Notes: a model not told the origin generated them from the sequence alone. Positions 34,272-43,789 are shown, counted from the stretch's first letter. The stretch: DNA of 61,572 nucleotides from CAZDWZ01 sp964509425 (GCA_964509425.1 CAZDWZ010000020.1:1-61572); one strand, 5' to 3'. Numbers and translations: made by a program.

Positions 34272-34910
34272 ATGAAAAATCGAGGCGGCAGAGGGCCATT
34301 TGCTAAGTACGGAATCTTCCTCGCTCTTATTTTCGGAGCGATCGCCAACCCAGCTTTTGCCCAAGTTGAGCTCGACGATGACTTTGTTCTTGATTTATTC
34401 AGCTCATTCAATCACGACGTATCGGAAAATTACGTTTCGCCCGACGGCGAGGCGTGCGATTCGACGGCTTCACGAGCGGTTTCGACTGCCACAGACGGAT
34501 CCACTTCAGAAGATCTCGCCTTCACGGCTCCAACATCTGACGAAGCGCAATGCGATGAGAAGCAATTATTCAACTATCAAGGAACCGCGTATATTCAATT
34601 GATTTCGGAATCTGCAAAACGCGAGTACGCCGGAAACGATCGTGTTCGGCGATTTATTGACCGCTTCAATCGAGAGAGATTCAAGGCCTCCGTCAACGGT
34701 GTCGCTGAGGCGCGCTCGCTTGACGAAATAGAAGCGATTCTCAGCAACTCACGGAGCATGGCCACGCCTGTTAAACTTCTTGAATTGTCGATCCAACGTT
34801 ATCAAACAAATCCGATGCGACTCGGGATCGACTATAAAGTCCGGTATAAGGAGGTCACTGCGCTTAAAGCGGCCTTTGCCCTCTGCTGCCGGATCGGATT
34901 CGGTAAATAG
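34272..34910 (+). CDS. secreted orphan protein
   Basis: 212 aa from ATG 34272 with GGAG 5 bases upstream. Signal peptide about 1-30 (ends AFAQV). Acidic Ser/Thr-rich N-terminal half with two Cys (EACDS, AQCDE), then a helical half (RVRRFIDRFNRERFKASV; LDEIEAILSNSRSM). C-terminus with CC. Not recognised. Confidence 0.6.
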   Translation: MKNRGGRGPFAKYGIFLALIFGAIANPAFAQVELDDDFVLDLFSSFNHDVSENYVSPDGEACDSTASRAVSTATDGSTSEDLAFTAPTSDEAQCDEKQLFNYQGTAYIQLISESAKREYAGNDRVRRFIDRFNRERFKASVNGVAEARSLDEIEAILSNSRSMATPVKLLELSIQRYQTNPMRLGIDYKVRYKEVTALKAAFALCCRIGFGK

Positions 34911-34937
34911 CGGAGACATTCAAATTTAGAAAAATCC

Positions 34938-35231
34938 TGTCCATAAGGAACGCTCTTGATACTTCTGCCGATAGCGCTCCTGGCCAGCAAAACCAGGGGC
35001 GCGAATCTCTCTCTAACTTGGGTATCAATCTCTTCGCATCATGTGCTGTGAAATCCCCTTCCCTCGGTTCTTCTCTACATCTTTATCGTCGAAAACTTCC
35101 GCTGTATCGCACGCGATAGACGGTTTCAACATCCACGGGCATCAATTCGCCGAAGATAGTTTCAGCTTTTCAAGTTATTCGTTCCATCTTGCGTGTGGAG
35201 CTTACCGGAGGCTCTGACGATATGAAGGAGT
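34938..35231 (+). mobile_element. type A MITE with leader hairpin and right end
   Basis: The leader hairpin GCGCTCCTGG...CCAGGGGCGC (34974-35002) is followed, after deletion of the transposase gene, by AATTCGCCGAAGATAG and the right end GGAGCTTACCGGAGGCTCTG. About 290 bases. Confidence 0.75.
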
Positions 35232-35312
35232 GAACAGAATCGCGACAGATGCAGACGCAGTCCCTTTTTGGGGCCTAAGTCTGCATCTATCGGACGGACG
35301 GCAGCCGGCGCG

Positions 35313-35921
35313 CTAGGCTCCCAACTCTTCCGGTGGCACCGGCTGGTGGTAGACCACCAGGGTCGTATCTCCGCGCTGGGTCCAATTCACGTGCGCGAAG
35401 GCGTACCCCTCGGCGTTCTCCGCGTAGGGTCGAACACCCCGGCCAAATACGATCTTTGCGGGTTGATCCAGTGATGGACCAAAGCGGGAGCGGAGGGCGG
35501 GTAATGCTCCCGCCGACGCAAGCGCGATTCCTCGAATCAACACACCCGCACGGTACACCTCATCGAACTCCAGTTCGAAGCACCCGTCGGTCTCAATCCC
35601 CTGGAAGGCCTTCAGGCCATCCAGAAAATCCCGCCCGAGTTCATCGTCGAAGAGGGGCAGCCGCCCCTGCTTCTCGTTAGTGTAGACCATACTGATGGCA
35701 CCGGATCCGGACCACTGCACGGTCACCGCCCGTTCGTTCCCCGTGAGTCTCGCGCGGCCGGGAGCCATCTCGACGCGGACCCGCCTCTCTTTTCCCTGGA
35801 TCCCAAGCGCCAGAAAGACGCTGCGGAAACTGGGGGCTTCGAGCGACGTCGGAACAGGATCATGCGACATCGCGTGGCTCAGTACGACGAGAGACATGTT
35901 TGCGTACGTTCGGTCAGCCAT
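35313..35921 (-). CDS. hypothetical soluble protein, GC-rich
   Basis: 202 aa from ATG 35921, preferred because GGAGG lies 7 bases upstream; the frame is open to 35969. Beta-rich and hydrophilic (RRVRVEMAPGRARLTGNERA; VTVQWSGSGAISMVYTNEKQ), ending VVYHQPVPPEELGA. No signal peptide. GC-rich relative to the exported genes. Not recognised. Confidence 0.55.
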   Translation of the reverse strand: MADRTYANMSLVVLSHAMSHDPVPTSLEAPSFRSVFLALGIQGKERRVRVEMAPGRARLTGNERAVTVQWSGSGAISMVYTNEKQGRLPLFDDELGRDFLDGLKAFQGIETDGCFELEFDEVYRAGVLIRGIALASAGALPALRSRFGPSLDQPAKIVFGRGVRPYAENAEGYAFAHVNWTQRGDTTLVVYHQPVPPEELGA

Positions 35922-35993
35922 CGGAAATCCTCCGTATAGAGGCAGCCCCCGATGAAGGGCGGATTCCATTATCGCGACATGCTCCTCAGGAAC

Positions 35994-36033
35994 ACGCCGC
36001 TAACGGCGTCTTCTGCACATGAAAATGCAGAAA
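35994..36033. terminator. two adjacent small hairpins
   Basis: ACGCCGCTAACGGCGT and TTCTGCA...TGCAGAA lie upstream of the minus-strand gene. They may mark the end of a lost plus-strand unit. The rest of 36034-36602 shows nothing recognisable. Confidence 0.3.
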
Positions 36034-36602
36034 AAATCGTTAGCAGCGTGGTAATAATTGATGCAGACAGAACCTATTCATGATCTCGATTCTGCGTCTT
36101 GCAACCGTCGCATTCAGTGATAACACTCAAGGCGACAGTTACTCTTCTCAAATTCCTACGGATCTAAAAGACCGAAAGTACGCGCAGTAGGAAGGGTATG
36201 AGATTTGCAAAAATCTTTCTTCTCTCTGGAGCAACTTTGGATGTCACTAGGAGTCGATTGAGACATTCCACATATTGCTCTTTCTTGCATGACTCTTATC
36301 GTCTCAATGTTGTCCTAATTGAGTAAAGACTCGCTCCCAATAAGTATCATCAACTGCTTCTGTGGTAACTGCATGCTGATGCACGAGCTTTTTCGGATCA
36401 GGAATACTCGCTGACTCAATCGAAGCTTCTGTCCCGAAGAGCATGTCACCCGATCTTTGTCTTTCACTTCAGAATGTGGGCTTTGAAAGAAGGTTATCAG
36501 TCTTCTTGAACAGAGTGTAGGCAGTTCCCTCGAAATTCACTTTCGCGGGAGCGGCCCGCACAGTGCGACTGCTCTAAAGTTCTGGTTAAATTGGAGGGAT
36601 AG

Positions 36603-36812
36603 ATGACAGAAGCGGATGTGCCGGAGTGCGCGAGGGGACTGCCGCGCGGCACCCCGACCGAGAGGTTCAAATTCATGCACGTCTCCGCCGGCGACAGCGC
36701 CTTCGGCTGGTGCGAGTGCGGGGTCCTGGCCCGCGGTCAGGTCCTCGGCAAGACCCGCCTGCTCTGTGTCAACGGGTTGAGCGCGTTAGAGCCGTCCAGC
36801 CCGGCCGAGTGA
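36603..36812 (+). CDS. small GC-rich orphan protein
   Basis: 69 aa from ATG 36603 with a good GGAGG 6-7 bases upstream. GC-rich codons contrast sharply with the AT-richer 500 bases before it. Four Cys (PECARG, WCECG, LLCVNG) could bind a metal. No signal peptide. Not recognised; another member of the GC-rich single-ORF islands. Confidence 0.5.
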   Translation: MTEADVPECARGLPRGTPTERFKFMHVSAGDSAFGWCECGVLARGQVLGKTRLLCVNGLSALEPSSPAE

Positions 36813-37036
36813 ACCTGAAGAAGAAGAAGAAGTACGTCATGAGGGTGCAGGATCCGCTCACTTCGGACCTCGCCCTAACAGCCAGTGGTTATCCAAAGCT
36901 CACGCTCTGGCCCAGGCGTGCCAGGTCAATCGTAAAGCTTACGATTGATGCAACAGACCCCGACACAGCATCGGCTTCGCATTGCTTTTCAGAGAGTTCC
37001 GGGCGTTGCGTCAGGGCGATTCGAAAGTTCCCGGCT

Positions 37037-37213
37037 CTTATATCCTCAGAAATTCTGAGGTCGATTTTCAAGCGACGAGATTAAAACCTGAGCTTTAGAA
37101 ATCGGCAGAATGTGCCGGAAGTTTCCCGCGATTGACGCGAGATTGTCGAATGTTGTTCCGAAAAAGGAGCTTATCGGACACCCTGAGGATTCGGAGACTG
37201 AGGATGTGAAGAT
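37037..37213 (+). mobile_element. type B MITE
   Basis: TATCCTCAGAAATTCTGAGG, then the type B core (AATCGGCAGAATGTGCC, TTTCCCGCGATTGACGCGAG) matching 50747-50795, and right end GAGCTTATCGGACACCCTGAGG, followed by AAGATAGAAGATCAG. Its final GATCAG supplies the stop codon of the minus-strand gene at 37220. Confidence 0.75.
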
Positions 37214-37219
37214 AGAAGA

Positions 37220-38188
37220 TCAGCGGGAAATGAGCAGCGTCGTGTAGACGAGATACGCACCAACCAGTACTCCCCCTTCGATTCGATTGATCTTCCTCCC
37301 TGTAACCATGAGAGGGAACAAAACCACCGTTAGGCCCAGCATCCACCAATTGTCACTTCCCGAAATCTCTGGAGCGATCGGCAATGGCGAGATGAGACTG
37401 CTGATACCAAGAATTATGAGGATATTAAACAAGTTCGAGCCGATGACATTGCCGATTGCGACATCATCGCGCCCACGCATGCTTGAGACGAGCGAGGTGA
37501 CAATTTCCGGTAAACTTGTGCCGATGGAAACAATTGTCAATCCGATGACGCGTTCGGAGAGACCAAGCACTCTCCCCACGTCGACAGCACCCACGACTGT
37601 CGCGTGAGCACCCACAGCAAGTAAAGCAATTCCACCGAGAACCATTGCAATACTCTTCCGAAGACTAACGGCGGCAACAGCGCCGTCTCTCAGTTCGCTT
37701 GTTTCATCAACCAATTGTTCAGTTTCCCCGGCCGTCATCTGCTGCCGGACAAGATTCACAAGGTAAGCTACGAATGCGAGATAAGAGGCAAGAAACAGAA
37801 TTCCATCGAGCCTAGTCACCACGCCGTGGTCGCAGACGGCAACACAAAGCAGGGTGGCGATAGCGAGGACCGGGTACTCGAGCCGGATAGTATTCCCAGA
37901 GATAACTAGCGGACGGACTATCGCACAGATTCCGAGAATGAAAGCGATGTTGAATATGTTCGATCCGACGATGTTTCCAACTGTGATGTCCACCTTACCC
38001 TGGAACGCGGCAACGCCACTAACGGCAAGCTCGGGCACTGAGGTTCCTGCGGCAACCACGGTAAGTCCGATCACCGCAGGGGTCAGGCGCGCCAGAGTAG
38101 CCAGTCCGACGGCGCCTCGAAGGAGGCACTCTCCGCCACCAACCAATATCAACAGACCTGAAACAATGAATACAATGCTAGTAAACAT
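37220..38188 (-). CDS. Na+/Ca2+ exchanger family (CaCA, YrbG-like)
   Basis: 322 aa from ATG 38188 (a GTG at 38203 is the alternative). Two inverted alpha-repeats typical of cation/Ca2+ antiporters: VAAGTSVPELAVSG with VGNIVGSNIFNI in the first half, and VSIGTSLPEIVTSL with IGNVIGSNLFNI in the second. The paired acidic P-E residues and G-S-N motifs form the ion site. Ten to eleven membrane segments. Expected role: inner-membrane Ca2+ export. The TGA stop lies inside the repeat at 37037-37213, so the native C-terminus may have been trimmed. Confidence 0.92.
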   Translation of the reverse strand: MFTSIVFIVSGLLILVGGGECLLRGAVGLATLARLTPAVIGLTVVAAGTSVPELAVSGVAAFQGKVDITVGNIVGSNIFNIAFILGICAIVRPLVISGNTIRLEYPVLAIATLLCVAVCDHGVVTRLDGILFLASYLAFVAYLVNLVRQQMTAGETEQLVDETSELRDGAVAAVSLRKSIAMVLGGIALLAVGAHATVVGAVDVGRVLGLSERVIGLTIVSIGTSLPEIVTSLVSSMRGRDDVAIGNVIGSNLFNILIILGISSLISPLPIAPEISGSDNWWMLGLTVVLFPLMVTGRKINRIEGGVLVGAYLVYTTLLISR

Positions 38189-38315
38189 GCAACTCTCGAT
38201 CACATACGCGAGCCCAGATTCTACTGCCTATTGCTTGGGTAGCAACGGTATTTTTTGCCTCCCTTCTGTGCAGTATCCAATTTTTATATTCTCGGACCGC
38301 TCGATACATCATTAA

Positions 38316-38794
38316 CCGGCGTATCTGGAGCGAAAAACTTCCGCTCCGAACGAAACACTCCCTAACCTTCTGCCGATAGAGTTCCTGGCCAACAAACCAA
38401 AGAACGCAAATGTCTCTCAAACTTCAGTCTCAACCTCTCCGCATTGAGTGCGCGGATCACTCGTCTCTAAGGTCGCGGTGAAGCTCTACCGTCTCGGAAA
38501 GCTTGATGTGAAGTTTCCGGCGGGGACATATCGACAACCCTTCTTCGCCGCCGGCTAGAGCAAGAACACTCTCCTCACCTCGAAGAATGTCCCTCCCGCT
38601 CATCGAGCAGCGATACCCCTTTCCGGCCGATCCGCGTTAAAAGCATTTCGTCGAAAATATTCCACCGTCGCGAACGCGTTCGCTCGCCTACTCGCTCACC
38701 TGCACCAATTCGCTTAAGCTACCTTCAACTTTTCAAGGGATTGGTGCCATCTTTCACGTGGAGCTTATCGAACGCCCTGAGGATATGAAGATCA
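38316..38794 (+). mobile_element. type A element retaining both RAYT gene ends
   Basis: Left part with hairpin (GTTCCTGG...CCAAAGAAC, 38381-38405), then a start and about 20 codons (beginning MSLKLQSQPLRIECADHSS, 38410 on), a deletion, and the RAYT C-terminus (VKLYRLGKLDVKFPAGTYRQ) with stop at 38557-38559. Then follow the conserved block and right end GAGCTTATCGAACGCCCTGA. The hairpin pairs keep complementarity despite sequence change. Confidence 0.85.
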
Positions 38795-38831
38795 GAACTG
38801 GCGCTCATGTGCGCGAGATTCTTGTACATGG

Positions 38832-38854
38832 TGTTGAGAATTCGTAGATCAGAG
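38832..38854. repeat. TTTGAGAATTCG-type repeat
   Basis: GTTGAGAATTCGTAGATCAG, 38 bases after a RAYT-element right end. Confidence 0.55.
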
Positions 38855-39006
38855 AAACCCCGACGCAATTTGAGACGAAACTGTCAGGTAAGGAAACAAA
38901 ATTTCACTCGTCGTTGGTTCCATACAGGCAATGTGCTCGCAATTTCTGCGAGGCAGGTTCTTTGAAGACAGAAATTCCTCGAATTGGATTTCCAAAGGGT
39001 TGAAGT

Positions 39007-39204
39007 ATGAACGAATCACTGTTCTTCGCATTTATCTCAGCAACAGTGGTGGTTTTGATTCGGCCTACCTGGATGCAATGGATTCTTCACCGCAGTGTTG
39101 GCAAAGAATTTCTCACTCTAAGCGAGCAGGCAGGAGCGCTACTTGTTCCAAGCTTCAGGTGCAGTCGAAAGGCGCCGCAAGATAGAAAATACAGGTTTTT
39201 ATAA
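39007..39204 (+). CDS. possible small membrane protein
   Basis: 65 aa with one N-terminal hydrophobic segment (LFFAFISATVVVLI) and a basic C-terminus. It ends 24 bases before the next gene and has no clear Shine-Dalgarno, so it may be leader sequence rather than a gene. Confidence 0.3.
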   Translation: MNESLFFAFISATVVVLIRPTWMQWILHRSVGKEFLTLSEQAGALLVPSFRCSRKAPQDRKYRFL

Positions 39205-39228
39205 TTTGAGAATGAAGGTTGTTACTCG

Positions 39229-40296
39229 ATGAAAACCAAAAGTTGGATTCTTAGTCTGTTTGCTGTGATGTTTTTGTTCATGGGCCCGGGAACTGCGGCG
39301 GCAGTTGATGTTGAATTCGAAAAATTCCTCGAGAGCCTTATCAATAAAAAAAATCTGCAAGAAATGAGCAAAGCCGGGGATAAAATCGGCAGTAACCATT
39401 GCGAGAAACAAACCTCTACTCCTTCCCATTGTTTACAATGTGTTCAAATGTCGTGCGCATTAGTGGCCGCTCGAACTTTGGCAAAATATTATTCAAACAA
39501 TGTTGGCACAGAAACGTTTTTCAAAGTTCATAAGGCTTTGACAAAAGAGTGTATTGATACCGGAGTTCAACATTGCCCGAAGCCACAGGCCGCAGCCGAA
39601 CCTGTAGTTGAAAAGGTGGTGGAGAAAGTAACGGACAAAGTAGTGGAAAGAACGGCGAAATCACTCTTGGAAAAATTGTGGGAGAGTTTACCAGAGCGGC
39701 CCAATCTGCCTAAAGGACCAACTACCGAAGAGATCATGATCGGGATTCTTGGCGGGCTTTTAGTTGGCGGGACCATAGGACTGGTAATATTGGTGATGGC
39801 GCAAAACCCGCAATTTGCCCTTGCAGCTGTCCTCGCATTATCAGCGCTCGCCATTGGTTCGTCAGTTCAGGCAGGGGATTGGAATCCGAACAACTGGAAT
39901 AATCAGCCGAATGCCCCGCAGAATCCGGGTACGGATGCCAACAACAACAATCCTAATAATGCAGAGAATAATCAACCAGCAGCGCCTATTCAGATTCCAC
40001 TTGTGCGGCCAATGGAACGGGAAGACGGTGATGGGGCGGTTATGACATTCTTTGTAGACAATTATAATTCATCTGCCAGCCTCGCCAATATGGGCATTCA
40101 AGGGGCCAATGATGCAGGGCTCGCACAAGCTGTGGCCACTGCCGCACAGGACCCATTGAGTCTAACGAACGTATCGAACGTTGTCACTGCGTCGTTCAAC
40201 ACAGCCGTGAATACGGGCTCGAACGTGACGACGAGTATCGGTAATGGCCTAAACAATGCCGCGAATACAGTTGGTGGTTGGTTGGGGCTGAACTAG
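39229..40296 (+). CDS. secreted/membrane multi-segment orphan protein
   Basis: 355 aa. Signal peptide 1-25 (ends AAAV). Residues 30-120 are helical with a Cys cluster (HCEKQ, HCLQCVQMSC, ECIDTGVQHC). About 125-160 is a Lys/Glu/Val coiled-coil-like stretch (VVEKVVEKVTDKVVERTAKS). Residues 170-215 contain two hydrophobic segments (IGILGGLLVGGTIGLVILVM; FALAAVLALSALAIGS). Then comes an Asn/Pro-rich linker (WNPNNWNNQPNAPQNPG, then NNNNPNN), and the C-terminus ends in an Asn/Gly/Ala-rich helical tail. Possibly envelope-spanning. Not recognised; followed by the gene at 40386. Confidence 0.7.
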   Translation: MKTKSWILSLFAVMFLFMGPGTAAAVDVEFEKFLESLINKKNLQEMSKAGDKIGSNHCEKQTSTPSHCLQCVQMSCALVAARTLAKYYSNNVGTETFFKVHKALTKECIDTGVQHCPKPQAAAEPVVEKVVEKVTDKVVERTAKSLLEKLWESLPERPNLPKGPTTEEIMIGILGGLLVGGTIGLVILVMAQNPQFALAAVLALSALAIGSSVQAGDWNPNNWNNQPNAPQNPGTDANNNNPNNAENNQPAAPIQIPLVRPMEREDGDGAVMTFFVDNYNSSASLANMGIQGANDAGLAQAVATAAQDPLSLTNVSNVVTASFNTAVNTGSNVTTSIGNGLNNAANTVGGWLGLN

Positions 40297-40313
40297 CAAT
40301 TCATTTGGTTATT

Positions 40314-40341
40314 GGCCACTTCAGGTTGATCTGGGGTGGCC
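40314..40341 (+). terminator. weak hairpin between two orphan genes
   Basis: GGCCAC and GTGGCC are 16 bases apart, followed by GTTTCC, in the 89-base gap between stops at 40296 and start 40386. May attenuate the downstream gene. Confidence 0.4.
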
Positions 40342-40385
40342 GTTTCCGAGGAGCAATTTTGGTTTAGTGAAAGTAAAGGTCTTTT

Positions 40386-41414
40386 ATGAGCAGGGTAATT
40401 AGAGGCGGCTGGTATCTCGTTGGCAAACTTACAAAGATATACTTGGCGTTCATACTCTTAGGCTTTTCAGCCGGACTACTGCTAAATCCAAAGCCAAAAA
40501 GTCTAAAGCCCCAGCAGCCTATGGTTCAGAGAAGATTGGCTGTCGAACGGGCGCAGACCTCAGACCTTATCGTTCAACGACTTCCGGTAACATTTGCCCC
40601 ACTTCCCACTGCCCAACTTCCCACCGAGGTTGAGCAATCCCTGAGCGTGGCTCCCTTAACGTCACCTGATACTCAACAAAGCGCGAACTCCGAAACAAAA
40701 CCACATCCTCAGCTTTCACCTTTTACCCTGCTGCCCGAGGACGAGCAGACAGTGGACAATGTTGTTGGGAAAACTGAGGCGATATATGGATGGAATTTCA
40801 ACTCACTCGCTAATGGTTTAGCTTTGTCGCCAGAACTAGCCGAACAAATGAAAACTCGGATCTTCGACTATTTTAGTGAAGCAGAGAGCAATCCACAGCG
40901 GAAAACGATTAGAAACTTCCTAGCAGAGATTGTGCCTGAATTTGTTGGAGAAGATGTAGCGAAGCAATACTTTGCGCAAGCAGCCGAGAGTAAACAAGTT
41001 GAGGCCCAGAACAGAACTTTGGAGTTGGCGATGGCTCTCACCGCGCCAATTGGCCTGGCGCCAGAACAAGAGGCGGCTGCCCTACAAATAATTAGCGAGG
41101 CTGAAGAGGAAGCACGACAAGGCGTAGATTTCTTTGACACCGAACTCAAAGAGGCGAGATTTGCGTTCCTCAAGGGGGAGATAGATGAGTTTAGCTATTT
41201 GTTGCAGGTGTCAGTCGCGGAAGTCTCTAATCAAGCGCTTCTCGACAGAACTGTTAAGAAGTTACTGGAGTCTCCCGATCTTGTCATCAATGATCAACAG
41301 AGAAATGATTTGTTAGCATTATCGGGAGATGAGGAACTAGCGGAGTTACTCACCAGCCGTGTTTGTCGCAATATTAATAATAGCGACTGTTCGATACTGC
41401 CGATAGGCAGTTGA
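40386..41414 (+). CDS. membrane-anchored periplasmic orphan protein
   Basis: 342 aa; AAAGG lies about 6-7 bases before ATG 40386. One N-terminal membrane segment (IYLAFILLGFSAGLLL) acts as an anchor. A Pro/Gln/Ser-rich linker (about 35-115) leads to a helical domain from 120 (LPEDEQTVDNVVGKTEAIYG; EQEAAALQIISEAEEEARQG) and a C-terminal Cys pair (VCRNINNSDC). No family was recognised. Probably co-transcribed with 39229-40296. Confidence 0.65.
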   Translation: MSRVIRGGWYLVGKLTKIYLAFILLGFSAGLLLNPKPKSLKPQQPMVQRRLAVERAQTSDLIVQRLPVTFAPLPTAQLPTEVEQSLSVAPLTSPDTQQSANSETKPHPQLSPFTLLPEDEQTVDNVVGKTEAIYGWNFNSLANGLALSPELAEQMKTRIFDYFSEAESNPQRKTIRNFLAEIVPEFVGEDVAKQYFAQAAESKQVEAQNRTLELAMALTAPIGLAPEQEAAALQIISEAEEEARQGVDFFDTELKEARFAFLKGEIDEFSYLLQVSVAEVSNQALLDRTVKKLLESPDLVINDQQRNDLLALSGDEELAELLTSRVCRNINNSDCSILPIGS

Positions 41415-42125
41415 TCTTCCCCACCAATGACAGCTCCGCGGCTGTGTGCTTCGTACTTCTTTCTCGGAATCGGCTCCTCCTTGTTTAGAGGCACCCAGCT
41501 TTCCCAAAAGAAAACTCGCGTTTGCTCCAGTTTCTTGGGACCGGTTTTCGCCGACGACGAACAGGGTCGCCTCGTTGTCTGACTGCCGGGGATGCCTGCC
41601 ACCCACGTAGGCCACGCTAGTGAATCTCAACAGGTCAATCGGATCAATGTAGTGCGCTTGAAACTCCAGGAGGGGCGGCTCGAGAGTTTCGCCGTCCTCC
41701 GAGCACCTGGGAAGCACCAACGGCTTGTGCCCTCCACGACGCGAGACGTTCACGACCTACTCAAAGTTCGTTTGATCCTGACCGTGTTGGAACACTCCGG
41801 GTACAAGATGCCCCAAAAAATTAGAGCTCTATAGCAACCAGCATGCCGCAGCTCCTCTCGGAGCTATCTCTCAGAGAAACTTCGGCATAAACGCCCGTTC
41901 ACCAAAAAAAGTTATGAGCAACTTGCTGAAGCGCTGCAGATACGGCGGCCGCTAAGATGTGCACGATTGCTGTTTAGCAAATGAAATGAACTCCTCTCGC
42001 ACCAATCACGAATAATTTGATTTGAAAGCTGTCTTGAATAGAGAGGTCTTTCTCTCTCTGCTGGAGACAAGAGTGCTAATTAAGGCTTAGACGAAAAGGT
42101 TGAGACGTTGCCCAGGTGGCGGATC
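41415..42125. other. region with decayed coding traces
   Basis: A minus-strand frame (41490-41753, containing LEFQAHYIDPIDLLRFTSVA) and a plus-strand frame (41592-41834) both look partly protein-like, but neither is complete. Frame changes suggest a broken gene. No family was recognised. Confidence 0.3.
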
Positions 42126-42146
42126 GTGATCATCCCGAAGCAGAAA

Positions 42147-42185
42147 TTCGAAACCGCTGAGCAGTACGAGTTGAGCGGTTTCGAA
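42147..42185. promoter_or_regulatory. perfect 12-bp inverted repeat in 5' region
   Basis: TTCGAAACCGCT and AGCGGTTTCGAA are separated by 15 bases, ending 5-10 bases before the CAGGAG Shine-Dalgarno of the gene at 42203. It could be an operator, a terminator of an upstream remnant, or a translation-controlling hairpin. The strand also encodes a 26-codon frame (42126-42206) overlapping the next ATG by ATGA. Confidence 0.5.
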
Positions 42186-42202
42186 CTTCTCAGGAGACTC
42201 AC

Positions 42203-42601
42203 ATGACGGCGAAAGTAGTCGAGGGCGGGCCCGTGCCCGTGCCTGTGCGCGGTCCCGTCCCGCTGAACGCGCTCCCCAAGCAGGTCGCGCCGATCGTCCG
42301 CCCCCCCAAGCCGCTCCCCGACATGGCGATGTTCCTCACGCCCAAGAGTGACGTCACCGCGAAGGAGTGCGGGCTCCGGCCGGCGATCTTCACCGACCTC
42401 CAGGTGCGGTACTTCGCGCTGCGCGACCACGCTCGGGGGAAGCGCCGCTTCCTCGGGAAGAAGGCGCTCACGACCATCGGGAACTTCCTCGTGCGGCAGC
42501 AGAAGGCGATGGGGGTCGTGCTCGGGTCGAAGGCGGAGCTCGCGGAGCGGCACGTGAAGCGGCTGCTGCGAATCGCGCTGGCCCGGGTGAGCGCCGCGTA
42601 G
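42203..42601 (+). CDS. small GC-rich orphan protein, phage-like
   Basis: 132 aa. ATG 42203 has CAGGAG 8 bases upstream. Pro/Val-rich N-terminus (VPVPVRGPVPLNALP), then a basic helical C-terminal half (RYFALRDHARGKRRFLGKKA; ERHVKRLLRIALARV). GC-rich throughout. The preceding short frame overlaps its start by ATGA, the tight packing seen in phages. Not recognised by family. Confidence 0.5.
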   Translation: MTAKVVEGGPVPVPVRGPVPLNALPKQVAPIVRPPKPLPDMAMFLTPKSDVTAKECGLRPAIFTDLQVRYFALRDHARGKRRFLGKKALTTIGNFLVRQQKAMGVVLGSKAELAERHVKRLLRIALARVSAA

Positions 42602-42678
42602 TCGTAGTCCCCAGAGCTGTGGCTGGGTCAACAACCCACGGCAGACAGGTTGTGCGGTTCGTCGCACTTCTTGTCTCC

Positions 42679-42749
42679 AATTTTCAAGGCTATTCGAGCC
42701 ATCTTTCACGCGGAGCTTTTCGGACACCCTGAGGAGATGAAGATCAGAA
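42679..42749 (+). repeat. type A solo right end
   Basis: TTTTCAAGGCTATTCGAGCC, then TTTTCGGACACCCTGAGGAG and AAGATCAG. The GATCAG at its end supplies the TGA stop codon of the minus-strand gene at 42744. Confidence 0.75.
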
Positions 42750-43493
42750 CTGTCCATACGTTTGGGTCGAAATCGGCGACGGGAAAGGTGATGGGATCGG
42801 CACACAAGAATCCTTTAGAACATCGGCCTCAACTTTCACATTCGTCACCGGAACTCTTCCGACACGGAGTGCTCGGAGCAGGTTTTTGCCTGCTGTTGAA
42901 AGAAGACCACGGGCTTCGCGATCCTCGAGCAACGAGATCAATTGACAGATTCCTCCCTGTCCCCAAAGCGACTCTTTCAGCCTCTCATAGGCATCAATCT
43001 CAGCAAGCGCTTGGCATTTCTCCTTCTGCTCGGCTTCCGTAAGCGCCTTGTCCGACCGGTAGGCGGGCGCGAATCGTTCCGTCACGACTTCGATCCCACC
43101 CCTCTCTTTTGTCACTGCATACGAACAGTGGAGAATCATATAGGGAAGATCGCAAACAGGCGCCTCTCTGAGAAACGGCTCCAACAAACCGGGAACCGTG
43201 ATGCCAGTCCCGTAAAAAGGAGTGCGGCAGAGTTCATTTGGGATCGGAGCGGTAGATGAGATGAAACTTGGGCTGCCAGTCTCGAGCGATTCAGGCGAGG
43301 TCGGAATGAAGCTCGGTACAGTCGTCGGATACTCGCTCGGCACATAATCCGGCGAGCTCATCAGAGTAGGATCGTCTATCGCTTCATCCGCTCGCCCGAG
43401 CGGTGCCATCAACAGAGTTTCAAGCAAGAGCAATACACCTGCCGCAGCCGCAAAAAACCGGCCTCGTTCTCGAGAATCATCAACCACGCTCAT
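42744..43493 (-). CDS. secreted orphan protein
   Basis: 249 aa from ATG 43493, chosen for AAGGA 7 bases upstream and a signal peptide (about 1-36, VLLLLETLLMAPLGRADEA); the frame is open to 43625. The mature part has a Pro/Ser/Thr-rich start (YPTTVPSFIPTSPESLETG), then Cys at ELCRTP, PVCDLP, LHCSYAV, KCQAL, GICQL and DSCVPI. The C-terminal PIPSPFPSPISTQTYGQF runs straight into a repeat whose GATCAG provides the stop. Not recognised. Confidence 0.65.
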   Translation of the reverse strand: MSVVDDSRERGRFFAAAAGVLLLLETLLMAPLGRADEAIDDPTLMSSPDYVPSEYPTTVPSFIPTSPESLETGSPSFISSTAPIPNELCRTPFYGTGITVPGLLEPFLREAPVCDLPYMILHCSYAVTKERGGIEVVTERFAPAYRSDKALTEAEQKEKCQALAEIDAYERLKESLWGQGGICQLISLLEDREARGLLSTAGKNLLRALRVGRVPVTNVKVEADVLKDSCVPIPSPFPSPISTQTYGQF

Positions 43494-43789
43494 AAACAAT
43501 CCTTTTGCAAAAGGTAAACTCGAACTTGTTATGTGGGATGAACGACTTATTTCGCCCGCGAGTTCTGACAAGGCTGTGACAATACGTCGTCTTCCCCTTC
43601 CCCCGCTCAAACCCTCAAAGTGCATGATATGAAATTCTCGTTGCGTCTCGAACGCTCTTCATAAGTTTTTGCGAATCTCTGTCTCTCGACTATTGCCTCA
43701 ACGTATCGCGCTAAATCGTTTGCGCCGACGGTGTTACCCCTCGACTTCGAGAAAACTCTAAACTTTCTCCACCGATGTCGAACAGGAGC

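Noticed and set aside
42080..42805. 241-aa open frame on the minus strand
   Set aside because: Arg/His/Leu-rich antisense shadow of the GC-rich gene at 42203-42601, which has a good ribosome binding site.
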